Positions 25,855-34,194 of a DNA stretch of 64,000 bases are shown piece by piece (the stretch's first letter is position 1; every line of letters starts with the position of its first letter). The position numbers were made by a program, and so were the translations under genes. The notes below the pieces were generated by a model. It had not been told where the DNA came from and ran no database searches. It worked only from the letters and a program-made list of their open reading frames with translations. Origin of the DNA: an uncultured bacterium (GTDB lineage: Bacteria; Actinomycetota; Coriobacteriia; Coriobacteriales; Coriobacteriaceae); the NCBI GenBank assembly GCA_905215065.1, contig CAJMOF010000009.1:62001-126000 (forward strand), written 5' to 3'.

Positions 25855-27545
25855 TCGTACCCGTTAAGTTTACCTACGCCTCGCGCGACCTGTGGTTTGA
25901 CCCGCAGGACCTGGATATCCTCGAGGCAGATTACGCTATTTGCTCCACCGAGCGCGGAACCGAGATCGGCCTGGTCACGGCTGATCCCTTCGAGGTACCG
26001 CAAGACGAGATCGGCCAGCCGCTCAAGCCCGTGCTGCGCGTGGCGAGCGACATCGACCTGCAGCTTGCCGATGATCTGGCCATCCAAGGCGACGAGGCCA
26101 TGGTCGATTTCCGTCGCCTGGTCAAGGAGCTCGACCTCGAGATGAAGCCGGTCGGCGTCGAGTACCTGTTTGGCGGCGAGAAGGCCGTGTTCTACTTTGC
26201 GGCCGAGGAGCGCGTCGATTTTCGTCAGCTCGTCAAGGATCTGTCCTCGACGCTGCACATTCGCGTCGACATGCGCCAGATCGGCGTGCGCGACGAGACT
26301 CGCCTGGTGGGCGGCTATGCCCAGTGCGGCCAGGAGCTCTGCTGCACGCGCTTTGGCGGACAGTTTGAGCCCGTCTCGATCCGCATGGCAAAAGAGCAGG
26401 ACCTGCCGCTCAATTCCTCCAAGATCAGCGGCGTTTGCGGCCGCCTGATGTGCTGCCTGCGCTATGAGTTCGAGGCATACAAGGACTTTAAGAGCCGTGC
26501 GCCCAAAAAGAAGACGCTCATCGATACGCCGCTTGGCAAGGCGCGTATTCAAGAATATGACACGCCGCGCGAGCAGCTGGTGCTGCGCCTGGAGAACGGC
26601 AAGGTCTTTAAGGTCAACCTGGCCGATATGACCTGCTCGGAGGGCTGCAAAAAGAAGGCAGCCGAGCAGGGCTGTAACTGCCGTCCCGACTGCGTGACGC
26701 GCGACGTGCTCGAGCGCATCGAGTCGCCCGAGATGCGTCTGGCGCTCATGGAGCTCGATCGCGAGAACGGCGTCGACGTGGGCGATGGCCTGTCGAACGC
26801 TGATCGCCTGGCGGGCATATCAATGCCCAAGCGCCGTCGCCGTGATGCTGATTCCGATGCCCGTGCCGGTCAGGGCCAGGGCGAGGGCCGTGGCCGCGGA
26901 AAGGGCCGTGGCAATGCCGCAACGCCCGAGGCCGAGGAGGCCGCTGGTGGCCGTCGTCGTCGCAAGCGCGCGGGCTCGGGTGATGCTACCGAGGCTGCGG
27001 CCGCGGGCAAGAACGTTTCCCGCGAGCGCGAGGTTCAGCAGCCCCAGCAGCAGAATCGCGGCGGTGGTATGAACCCCACACGACGTCGCCGCCGTCATCT
27101 GTCGAGCGAGGAACGCGAGGACGCCTTCCGCGCCGCAGCTGCTCGCGAGGCTGGTGCCGCTTCCAAGGGTCCCTCGGCCTTCGATGCGCCTGTCGACAAG
27201 GGCGGCAAGTCACGTGGCGAGGAGGAGCGCGCGCCGCGTCCGCGCCGTCGCCATTCCTCGGGCGCGCAGCAGAAGCCTTCAGTGCCCTCCGTGGCCGATC
27301 AGGTCTCGGATGGCGAGGTCAAGGTCACGCGCCGTCGTCCCGGAGATGGCGGGGGAGCGGCTGCTAAGGCTTCGCGTGGCGCCGCTCGCGACGAGCGCGA
27401 GCCGCGCGAGGATCGCGGTGGCGAGGGCTCGGCCGACCAGGGTCAAAAGCGCCGTCGCCGTCGCCGTTCCCGCAAGCCGCGCCAGGATGGTGGCGAGGGC
27501 TCGACCCCGTCTTCGGCCGCACCACAACCGCCCGCCGGCGAATAA
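25845..27545 (+). CDS. ricT: PSP1-domain protein RicT (YaaT) with a long disordered tail
   Basis: RicT acts with RicA/RicF in Bacillus to stimulate RNase Y processing; here only RicT is visible. Residues 1 to about 290 hold the PSP1 fold and the Cys clusters CGQELCC and CGRLMCC that bind Fe-S clusters in the Bacillus complex, plus CSEGC and CNC. The remaining 240 or so residues are Arg/Gly/Ala/Glu-rich, low-complexity and basic, resembling RNA-binding tails; the family norm is about 275 residues. The ATG overlaps the holB end. Confidence 0.88.
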   Translation: MPLVVPVKFTYASRDLWFDPQDLDILEADYAICSTERGTEIGLVTADPFEVPQDEIGQPLKPVLRVASDIDLQLADDLAIQGDEAMVDFRRLVKELDLEMKPVGVEYLFGGEKAVFYFAAEERVDFRQLVKDLSSTLHIRVDMRQIGVRDETRLVGGYAQCGQELCCTRFGGQFEPVSIRMAKEQDLPLNSSKISGVCGRLMCCLRYEFEAYKDFKSRAPKKKTLIDTPLGKARIQEYDTPREQLVLRLENGKVFKVNLADMTCSEGCKKKAAEQGCNCRPDCVTRDVLERIESPEMRLALMELDRENGVDVGDGLSNADRLAGISMPKRRRRDADSDARAGQGQGEGRGRGKGRGNAATPEAEEAAGGRRRRKRAGSGDATEAAAAGKNVSREREVQQPQQQNRGGGMNPTRRRRRHLSSEEREDAFRAAAAREAGAASKGPSAFDAPVDKGGKSRGEEERAPRPRRRHSSGAQQKPSVPSVADQVSDGEVKVTRRRPGDGGGAAAKASRGAARDEREPREDRGGEGSADQGQKRRRRRRSRKPRQDGGEGSTPSSAAPQPPAGE

Positions 27546-27608
27546 CGCCCGCGAGCGGATTTAACCCGCCTTACCCCAATCGCGTCGGGGTACCATAGCG
27601 CTGAATCA

Positions 27609-27647
27609 ACAACCCTCCCTGCGACCGAACGTAGGGAGGGTTGTGTC
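27609..27647 (+). promoter_or_regulatory. Hairpin sequestering the comF ribosome-binding site
   Basis: A perfect 12-bp stem (27609-27620 with 27633-27644), extended to 15 bp by GCG/CGT, pairs CCCTCCC with the GGGAGGG that serves as the ribosome site 7 nt ahead of the TTG start at 27648. There is no T-run. It could lower translation of comF or act as a weak terminator after ricT. Confidence 0.6.
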
Positions 27648-28454
27648 TTGAAGAGCCATCTGAACAAATTGAGCCGTCTGCAGGGTGCCGGCGCCCTACC
27701 GTTTGCGGACGAATTGCTGCCGTTTGCCGAGCGGGCGGCACGCGAGGCACTCGAGGCATTGTCGCCAACACGATGTGCCGGCTGCGAGCGCGCCGGTGCG
27801 CTTATTTGCCAAGACTGCCTGGCCGCGCTCACGCTCATCGACCCACGTCATAGCTGTACCCGATGCGGCGCCCCGTTTGGGGATTTGCTGTGCACTGAGT
27901 GTTCGGTCGAGGGCACGTCCTCGGCAATGGCGGAGGCGCTCGACCGCTGCCTGGCGTGCTCCGTCTATGCGCATCCGCTGCCGCGCATCATTAAAGCGTA
28001 CAAGGACGCGGGCGAGCGACGCCTGGCGCCGTATCTGGCGGAGCTGCTCTACGACACCGCCCTGCATGCCCAGGTCGTAGCGCCCGAACGCTTAGGAGGT
28101 GTGCTGTCCGGTGCGGATGCGGTGGTGTTTGTGCCTGCGACGGCGGCAGCGTTTCGGCGGCGTGGCTTTGATCATATGGAGGCCATTGCGCGCCCATTTT
28201 GCGAGCTGTCGGGTGTTCCCCTGCTCGATGCTCTCGTCAAGTACGGGCATGGCGACCAGCGCGAACTCGGTCGTGAGGAGCGTCGCGAGCGTGCCCAAGG
28301 CATGTACGAGACGGTTGAGGACGTGCGGGGCCGCCGCCTGCTGCTTATCGACGACGTTATCACCACGGGTGCGACGATGGCGGCGGCTTCGGCGGAACTC
28401 AAGCGCGCCGGCGCCGCAGCAGTCGATGGCCTTGCTATCGCGCGTGTTTGGTAG
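27648..28454 (+). CDS. comF: ComF-family amidophosphoribosyltransferase-like protein
   Basis: A 268-residue ComFC-type protein with two N-terminal CxxC zinc modules (CAGC/CQDC and CTRC/CTEC) and a PRTase fold with the PRPP loop LLLIDDVITTGATM. In naturally competent bacteria ComFC assists single-stranded DNA uptake with ComFA; no ComFA or com pilus genes are here, so competence is only a possibility. It starts with TTG behind a hairpin-masked ribosome site. Confidence 0.88.
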   Translation: MKSHLNKLSRLQGAGALPFADELLPFAERAAREALEALSPTRCAGCERAGALICQDCLAALTLIDPRHSCTRCGAPFGDLLCTECSVEGTSSAMAEALDRCLACSVYAHPLPRIIKAYKDAGERRLAPYLAELLYDTALHAQVVAPERLGGVLSGADAVVFVPATAAAFRRRGFDHMEAIARPFCELSGVPLLDALVKYGHGDQRELGREERRERAQGMYETVEDVRGRRLLLIDDVITTGATMAAASAELKRAGAAAVDGLAIARVW

Positions 28455-28541
28455 GGGTGGTTTTGTGGCAGTGAAGATGGCGCGTGCGGCCCGTCCTGAC
28501 CTGCGAAATCTGTACTCGCGATGCGAATGACGCCCTTAACC

Positions 28542-28570
28542 TTAAACTTTAGCTTGAACTTAGCTATAAT
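28542..28570 (+). promoter_or_regulatory. Sigma70-type promoter
   Basis: TTAAAC (28542-28547), a 17-bp spacer and a consensus TATAAT (28565-28570) sit in an AT-rich patch after comF. The predicted transcript starts near 28577, over 320 bp before the next protein start. Confidence 0.75.
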
Positions 28571-28576
28571 GCGCTA

Positions 28577-28890
28577 CGTTCCTACCAGGCTGTGGTTGCG
28601 GACGGACGAAATGCCCGTCCTAGTCCAAGACAGACGCGGTCAAAGGGATCCACGTAAGCGACCGCGTGCGCGCGGCGCGATCATGGCGCGTCCTAGATGT
28701 AAGCCGCACCGTCCGTTCTACTTTCTTTGGGGCAATACCGCCTCGCGGGCGAGCGGGCCAGTCGTGAGGGTGGCTGCGGCCTCCCGAGCAAACACCCCGG
28801 TGCGCAAGTGTGGGGTCAAATACCAGGTCAGCTGGTGGGAACAACCCGATATTCCGCGCAACGCACGGATCGTATACGACACAGAAGGCA
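28577..28890 (+). ncRNA. Candidate structured non-coding RNA or long leader
   Basis: About 315 nt follow a strong promoter with no ribosome-site-supported frame. Several stems are visible: 28634-28641 with 28660-28667 (ACGCGGTC/GACCGCGT), 28742-28746 with 28749-28753, 28794-28798 with 28812-28816, and 28822-28826 with 28832-28836. The span lies between comF and the hpf (raiA) neighbourhood, where raiA-motif RNAs of Firmicutes and Actinobacteria often occur; that identity is inference. It is not tmRNA or RNase P RNA by visible landmarks. The 3' end is undefined because the lipoprotein start follows closely. Confidence 0.5.
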
Positions 28891-28901
28891 GGGTAGTGGA
28901 C

Positions 28902-29927
28902 ATGGTGAGGGGCAGCTTGATGCACGCGGCTCGGTTAGGTGCTGGGACCGCAGCGGTCATTGCCGTTTTGGGCCTGAGCGGATGCGCGTTCAACCCGCTG
29001 TCTACGTTCACGACTCCCACGATCGACCAGATCGAGTACGAGACCGTCACGCCGGCGGTGTCGGACGATGCCCTGGTCACTCCCGGAACCCTGACGGTCG
29101 CCCTCGATACTTCCGATGCGCCGCAGGCAATGCAGGGCGCCGACGGCGAGCTTACGGGGTATGCAGTCGATGCTGCCCGCGCCCTCGCAAGCCGCATGGG
29201 CCTTAAGGTCGCCTTTGTCGATGCGTCCTCGGTAGGTTCCGCGCTCGGCGACAAAAAGGCTGATATCTTTATCGGCGAGATCAACTCCACGGACGGGGAC
29301 GTTAGCTCGCTCGGCACCTGCCTGTACGATGCCGCTTCCGTGTTCGGTAAAACCAGCGATGGTGGGTCGCTAAGCGTTTCCACCGATACCCTTAACACGT
29401 CTACTCTGGGTGTCCAGATGTCCTCGGCCTCGCAGGAGGCGCTTGCTAAGCAGAGCATCACCGCCAACCAAAAGACCTACTCCAACATCAACGAGTGCTT
29501 TGAGGCGCTCGAGTCTGGCGAGGTCGACTATGTGATCTGCGACTCCACAGCCGGCGGCTATCTTGCACGCCTGATGAGCGAGGTCTCCTATGTCGGTGCG
29601 CTCGAGGCGCCCTCGACGCTTGGTGTTGCGGGCCTCTCGTCCAATGACGAACTGTGCCGTGCCGTGAGTGATGCCCTCGACGACATCACGGTCGACGGCA
29701 CGCTCGAGGCGGTTCACTGCGTCTGGTACGGCCAGATTCCCTACGACCTCACCACTAAGACGGTTTCGGGCGCTAACGTGCAGCCGGGCGACTCTGAGTC
29801 CAGTGAGACCACGTCCTCCGGCAGCGAGTCCTCCGATTCCAACAATGAGACCGCATCCTCCGAGGACAAATCGTCCAGCCAGGAAGGCACCATCACTGAC
29901 GACGACATTAACAAACTTAATAGCTAG
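28902..29927 (+). CDS. Periplasmic-binding-type lipoprotein (SBP family 3-like)
   Basis: A secreted lipoprotein of 341 residues resembling amino-acid ABC transporter binding proteins. The signal peptide ends in the lipobox LSGC, followed by a TFTTPT linker, two lobes typical of SBP_bac_3 (GTLTVALDTSDAP ... GELTGYAVDAARALA) and a Ser/Glu/Asp-rich C-terminal tail. The start is uncertain between ATG 28902 (AGGG upstream) and ATG 28920 (AGGGG at 7 nt). No permease or ATPase gene is adjacent, so it may be an orphan binding protein. Confidence 0.8.
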   Translation: MVRGSLMHAARLGAGTAAVIAVLGLSGCAFNPLSTFTTPTIDQIEYETVTPAVSDDALVTPGTLTVALDTSDAPQAMQGADGELTGYAVDAARALASRMGLKVAFVDASSVGSALGDKKADIFIGEINSTDGDVSSLGTCLYDAASVFGKTSDGGSLSVSTDTLNTSTLGVQMSSASQEALAKQSITANQKTYSNINECFEALESGEVDYVICDSTAGGYLARLMSEVSYVGALEAPSTLGVAGLSSNDELCRAVSDALDDITVDGTLEAVHCVWYGQIPYDLTTKTVSGANVQPGDSESSETTSSGSESSDSNNETASSEDKSSSQEGTITDDDINKLNS

Positions 29928-29993
29928 TTATTGCTAGGGGTGGTGTCTCCTATGCGTTGGAAAGGACACCTCTTCACGGTTTCAACACGCACT

Positions 29994-30028
29994 GCCGGGT
30001 TTCCCCAATAGGGGAGCCCGGCTTTTTT
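29994..30028 (+). terminator. Terminator after the binding lipoprotein
   Basis: GCCGGGTTTCCCC (29994-30006) pairs with GGGGAGCCCGGC (30011-30022) with one bulge and runs into six T. Confidence 0.85.
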
Positions 30029-30244
30029 ATCCCTATAAAACCAGCAGGTCAAAGCCAATTTTCGGGACCAAATACAAAGTCGCCGACGCCCTCCCATAGC
30101 GCACTTTGCCACAGAAAAGTGCGAGACTTCGGTATGCGGTATTAAGCAATCGTTATTCGGGTCTTTAGGAATCCGCGTGATTAAATGCACGGCAATGGGT
30201 ACATAGCCAGTACAGTAAGTCCCCGAGGCAGATTGGAGCCACGT
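30029..30244 (+). other. hpf upstream region
   Basis: About 215 bp without a gene. A hairpin CGCACTT/AAGTGCG (about 30099-30124) lies in the middle, and TTGGAGCC serves as the hpf ribosome site. No convincing -35/-10 pair stands out. Confidence 0.4.
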
Positions 30245-30829
30245 ATGGATATCAAGGTTTCTGGACGCAAGACGACGGTAACCGATGCTCTGCGTGCGCA
30301 TGTGGATGAGAAGATCGGCGAGGCGCTCAAGGTTTTCGATATCGAGCCCATGACGGTCGACGTCGTGCTTCGTTATGAGAAGAACCCCTCGAACCCCAAC
30401 CCGGCAATCGTCGAGGTCACGGTTCGTGCCCGCGGCTCTGTGATTCGCGTTGCCGAGCACGGCGCAGATATGTATGCCGCCATCGACCTCTCCGCCGATA
30501 AGGTTACCCGCCAGCTGCGCAAGTTCAAGACTAAGGTCGTGGACAACCGCCAGGGTGGTGCCAGCGCCGCGGATGTCGCACCGGTCGAGCGCGTCGAGGA
30601 TCTGGCCGACCTGCTGCTGCCCGAGGAGGAAGACGACCTGCTCGTCCGCGAGAAGGTTATCGACGTCACTCCGATGACTGAGGAGCAGGCGCTGGTGCAG
30701 ACCGATCTGCTCGGTCACGACTTCTACGTGTTCGAGAACGCGACGACCGGCCTCATCAATGTGGTGTATCACCGTAAGAATGGTGGATATGGCATCATCA
30801 AGCCCCGCATCGAAACACTTGACGAGTAA
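30245..30829 (+). CDS. hpf: Long-form ribosome hibernation promoting factor
   Basis: A 194-residue two-domain HPF (RaiA/YfiA family). The N-terminal domain (1-100, MDIKVSGRKTTVTDALR) sits in the 30S mRNA channel and the C-terminal domain (about 135-194, FYVFENATTGLINVVYHRKN) mediates 100S dimerisation, so ribosomes are stored in stationary phase. The ATG at 30245 has TTGGAGCC; the longer in-frame start at 30185 has no site. A strong terminator follows. Confidence 0.93.
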   Translation: MDIKVSGRKTTVTDALRAHVDEKIGEALKVFDIEPMTVDVVLRYEKNPSNPNPAIVEVTVRARGSVIRVAEHGADMYAAIDLSADKVTRQLRKFKTKVVDNRQGGASAADVAPVERVEDLADLLLPEEEDDLLVREKVIDVTPMTEEQALVQTDLLGHDFYVFENATTGLINVVYHRKNGGYGIIKPRIETLDE

Positions 30830-30858
30830 AATACGTTAACTTGCATGAGTTAACGGCT

Positions 30859-30890
30859 GGCGGCCATCCCATGCGGGTGGCCGCCTTTTT
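30859..30890 (+). terminator. Terminator after hpf
   Basis: GGCGGCCATCCC (30859-30870) pairs with GGGTGGCCGCC (30875-30885), followed by five T. Confidence 0.88.
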
Positions 30891-30908
30891 ACGTAAGGAG
30901 TCGCTTTG

Positions 30909-31862
30909 ATGGACAAGGCCGCATCCGCCGGTCATTCGGACCGTTGCCGCATCGTCGTCGATACCTGCTGCGACTTTAGCCCCGAGGTCGCCGCGAACCT
31001 CGATGTCGATATCCTGGGTTTCCCCTTCATTATCGATGGCGAAGAGCGCACGGACGATATCTGGTCGAGCATCACACCCAAGGAGTTCTACGACCGCATG
31101 CGCGCCGGTGCCCGCGTGTCCACCTCGGCTGTGTCGCTCGGTCGCTATATCGAGTTCTTTACCGAGTGCGCCAAAGAGGGCACGCCCACGGTCTACCTGT
31201 GCTTTACCTCGGCGCTGTCGTCGAGCTACAACTCCGCGTGCCAGGCGGCAGATGCCGTGCGCGCCGAGTATCCCAACTTTGAGCTCTACGTGGTCGACAA
31301 CGCTCTGCCCTGCGCGACCGGCGCGCTTTTGGCGCTCGAGGCCGTGCGCCAGCGTTCGGCGGGACTGACCGCCAAGCAGCTGGTCGATTGGGCAAACGAG
31401 GCAAAGACCTACGTCCACGGCTACTTTACGCTCGAGAGCTTTGACGCACTGGCTGCCGGCGGCCGCATTCCGCCCGCGGCGGCACAGCTCACGGCAAAGC
31501 TCGATGTCAAGCCCGAGCTCTCCTACGACCTGGCCGGCTCGCTGTCGCTGATCGGCGTCAATCGCGGCCGCAAGAAGGCGCTCAAGTCCATCCTCAAGTC
31601 GTTCCGCGAGAACTACGTGCCCGATCGCACCATGCCCATCGCCATCATGACGGCCGATGCCGAGAAGGACGGCGACTGGCTCGAAGCCGCCATCCGCAAG
31701 GAGGAGGGCTGCGCCGACGTCACGATCATTCGCAGCTCCGTGGGCCCCACCATCGGTTCGCACGTGGGCCCCGGCATGGTGGCCTGCGCGTTTTGGGGTA
31801 AGAACCGCGCCGAGAAAGCCTCGCTTTCCGACCGCATCGCGCGCCGTGTGCGCGGCCAGTAG
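30909..31862 (+). CDS. DegV family fatty-acid-binding protein
   Basis: A 317-residue DegV/FakB-like protein that binds fatty acids and, with a FakA kinase in Firmicutes, presents them for phosphorylation. Landmarks are VVDTCCDFSPE near the N-terminus, VSTSAVS, the FTSALSSSYNSA loop and the C-terminal SVGPTIGSHVGPG. AAGGAG precedes ATG 30909; a TTG immediately upstream is an alternative. No FakA gene is adjacent. Confidence 0.9.
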   Translation: MDKAASAGHSDRCRIVVDTCCDFSPEVAANLDVDILGFPFIIDGEERTDDIWSSITPKEFYDRMRAGARVSTSAVSLGRYIEFFTECAKEGTPTVYLCFTSALSSSYNSACQAADAVRAEYPNFELYVVDNALPCATGALLALEAVRQRSAGLTAKQLVDWANEAKTYVHGYFTLESFDALAAGGRIPPAAAQLTAKLDVKPELSYDLAGSLSLIGVNRGRKKALKSILKSFRENYVPDRTMPIAIMTADAEKDGDWLEAAIRKEEGCADVTIIRSSVGPTIGSHVGPGMVACAFWGKNRAEKASLSDRIARRVRGQ

Positions 31863-31960
31863 GCAAGTGCTGCGGCCGTAATCGATCCCAACTCACTGCC
31901 CAAACGCTGGCACCGAGTATTCAACCTGGTAACAACACCCAACCCAAAAGGAAAGGTTTC

Positions 31961-33040
31961 ATGGCAAACAAGCTCTCTGTCGCATTTATCGGCACCGGAA
32001 TCATGGGTGCCCCCATCGCCGGTCACATTCTGGACGCCGGCTACCCCGTCACGGTTAACAACCGCACCAAGTCCAAGGCCGCGGCGCTCATCGAGCGCGG
32101 TGCTGCCTGGGCTGATACGCCGGCCGATGCCGTGGCTAACGCCGATGTCGTCTTTACCATGGTGGGCTATCCCTCCGAGGTCGAGGAGCTCTACCTGGCG
32201 GGCGACGGCCTGCTGGCCTGCACTAAGCCCGGCGCGGTGCTGATCGACCTCACCACGAGCTCGCCCGAGCTCGCCCGTGACATTGCCGAGGCCGCCCAGG
32301 TTTCCGGCCGCATGGCGTTTGACTGCCCCGTCACCGGCGGCGAGTCGGGTGCTATCGCCGGCACGCTTACGGCTATCGTTGGCGCTACCGAAAACGACAT
32401 CGCTCCGGTCCGCGATATCCTTTCCACCTTTGCGGCCAACATCTGCTGCTTCGACGGCGCCGGCAAGGGCCAGGCTGCCAAGCTCGCCAACCAGGTGTCG
32501 CTGGGCGCCTGCATGGTCGGCATGGCAGACGCCATGGCATTTGCCGAGCTGAGCGGCCTTGACCTGGAGAAGACCCGCCAGATGATTCTGGGCGGCACCG
32601 GCAAGTCCGGCGCCATGGAGAGCCTGGCCCCCAAGGCGCTCGACGGCGACTACAAGCCCGGCTTTATGGTCGAGCACTTCATTAAGGACCTGCGTCTGGC
32701 GCTCGCCTACGCCGATGACCGCGAGCTCGCGCTGCCCGGCGCCGACGTGGCCTTTACGCTCTACGACATGCTCGACGCCATCGGTGGTGCCAAGCTGGGC
32801 ACTCAGGCCATCACGGTCCTCTATAAGGAGGAGGCCGATGCCATCGCCGCCGGTCTGGACTGGTCGCAGTATCGTCCCGAGGAGCATGGCGCTCACGAGG
32901 AAGGTTGCGGTTGCGGCGAGCACGGCGAGGACCATGAGTGCGGTTGTGGCCATCACCACGGCGAGGACCACGAGTGCTGCGGCGGCCACGGCCATGACGA
33001 CGGCCACGAGTGCTGCTGTGGCCACCATCACGGGGAGTAG
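31961..33040 (+). CDS. Beta-hydroxyacid dehydrogenase family protein with Cys/His-rich C-terminal tail
   Basis: Residues 1 to about 295 are a complete 3-hydroxyisobutyrate dehydrogenase / tartronate-semialdehyde reductase family enzyme: Rossmann loop GTGIMGAPIAG, substrate motif DCPVTGGESGA (consensus D-PVSGG) and catalytic Lys in GKGQAAKLANQ. The last 46 residues (314-359) contain 9 Cys and 12 His in a repeating HECxCGHHHGE pattern, which looks like a metal-binding module and is not part of the family. The natural substrate is unknown. AAAGGAAAGG lies ahead of the ATG; a small membrane protein follows 5 bp later. Confidence 0.87.
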   Translation: MANKLSVAFIGTGIMGAPIAGHILDAGYPVTVNNRTKSKAAALIERGAAWADTPADAVANADVVFTMVGYPSEVEELYLAGDGLLACTKPGAVLIDLTTSSPELARDIAEAAQVSGRMAFDCPVTGGESGAIAGTLTAIVGATENDIAPVRDILSTFAANICCFDGAGKGQAAKLANQVSLGACMVGMADAMAFAELSGLDLEKTRQMILGGTGKSGAMESLAPKALDGDYKPGFMVEHFIKDLRLALAYADDRELALPGADVAFTLYDMLDAIGGAKLGTQAITVLYKEEADAIAAGLDWSQYRPEEHGAHEEGCGCGEHGEDHECGCGHHHGEDHECCGGHGHDDGHECCCGHHHGE

Positions 33041-33045
33041 CGCCC

Positions 33046-33474
33046 ATGAGCTGGACGTTCGTGGTGCTTGCGCTGGTGCTCTTTCTCTTTGCGATCTACA
33101 TCGGCTTTCTGTGCGGCCAGTGGGCGTGCGAAAAGCGTGTCATCACCAAGCGCGACTACTGGATTGCCAACTTTGCAGGAGCGGCGGCAGTCGTCCTGCT
33201 GACCTGGGTGTTCTCGCTGTTCCCGCTGGTGCAGTTTGCGCCGATCGGCTGGCTCGGTGGCTTTATCGCCGGCCTTAAGATGAGCTTTGGCGAGTCCGTC
33301 GGTCCGTGGCGCAAGCACGACGAGGTCTTTAACGTCAACAAGGCTCATCGAGCCGCCGCCGACGCGGGCGATGCCGAGGAACGCCGCCGTGCACGTCGCA
33401 ATGGCGCGGCCGACCGACAGCTCATCTCGGTCACCGATGACAGCAAGGGTGCTGGCAAGCACGCCAAGAAATAA
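33046..33474 (+). CDS. Small membrane protein of unknown function
   Basis: A 142-residue protein with two hydrophobic segments (about residues 4-22 and 40-66), and a basic then polar C-terminus with RRRARR. The ATG at 33046 follows GGGGAG located in the end of the preceding dehydrogenase gene, so it is probably cotranscribed with it. I do not recognise the family. Confidence 0.75.
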   Translation: MSWTFVVLALVLFLFAIYIGFLCGQWACEKRVITKRDYWIANFAGAAAVVLLTWVFSLFPLVQFAPIGWLGGFIAGLKMSFGESVGPWRKHDEVFNVNKAHRAAADAGDAEERRRARRNGAADRQLISVTDDSKGAGKHAKK

Positions 33475-33489
33475 AAAGAAGAGGTAACT

Positions 33490-34188
33490 ATGGCAGAAAA
33501 CAAAGACGAACAGCTCACCGACGAGGAGCTGGCACAGCTCCAGCTGGCAGAGGAGAACGAGAACGCCGTCGATCGACTGGTCCAGGAGCTCGGCTGCCCC
33601 ACGCGCCGCATCCGCCAGTTTGCCGCCCGCGTGCTGCACCTGCTTGCCGAGCGCGATCCGCAGCGCGTCGAGCCCTGCGTACCCGCGCTGATCGAGGCGC
33701 TCGACCGCCCCGAGGCGCAGACCCGCTGGGAGGCCCTCGATGCCCTGACGGCGCTCGCCACCACCTGCCCCGAGCAGCTGGGCGATGCCTTTGAGGGCGC
33801 CGAGACCGCACTGTTCGACGAGATCTCCTCCACGCTGCGCTATGCCGCCTTCCGCCTGCTGTGCGTGTGGGGTGCCACGGGCGTCGAGCGTTCGCGCGAG
33901 GCTTGGCCCATCCTGGACGAGGCCATCCAGTGCTACCACGGCGACCTTGAGTATCGCGACATGCTCGGTTGCCTGTACGAGTTTTGCCAGGGCGAGATTG
34001 ACGCCGAGGTTGCCGAGAAGCTTGCGCTGCGCCTTAAGTTCGATGCCGAGAACGGTAAGGGCAGCTATCTCAAGGCCCGTTCGAGCGAGATTTGCGAAAT
34101 GCTTGTTAAACGTTTTGGCCTGGATCTCTCCAAAAAGAAGAAGCGTGCTAGCGTTAAAAAATCTGACGACGCCGAAGACGAGGAGTAA
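33490..34188 (+). CDS. HEAT-repeat-like protein
   Basis: A 232-residue all-helical acidic protein with repeated helix pairs (IRQFAARVLHLLAE, RWEALDALTALATT, RYAAFRLLCVWGA) typical of HEAT/armadillo repeats used for protein contacts. The N-terminus is Glu/Gln-rich and the C-terminus basic then acidic (KKKKRASVKKSDDAEDEE). AGAGG precedes the ATG and icd follows 6 bp after the stop. Function unknown. Confidence 0.75.
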   Translation: MAENKDEQLTDEELAQLQLAEENENAVDRLVQELGCPTRRIRQFAARVLHLLAERDPQRVEPCVPALIEALDRPEAQTRWEALDALTALATTCPEQLGDAFEGAETALFDEISSTLRYAAFRLLCVWGATGVERSREAWPILDEAIQCYHGDLEYRDMLGCLYEFCQGEIDAEVAEKLALRLKFDAENGKGSYLKARSSEICEMLVKRFGLDLSKKKKRASVKKSDDAEDEE

Positions 34189-34194
34189 CAGATT

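Noticed and set aside
28577..28890. tmRNA or RNase P RNA
   Set aside because: No tRNA-like 3' end or resume codon tag, and none of the RNase P conserved blocks (such as GGAAAGUCC) is visible.
28521..28901. N-terminal extension of the binding lipoprotein
   Set aside because: The signal peptide and lipobox lie at 28902-28990, so translation must start near there; the upstream open frame crosses a promoter and hairpins.
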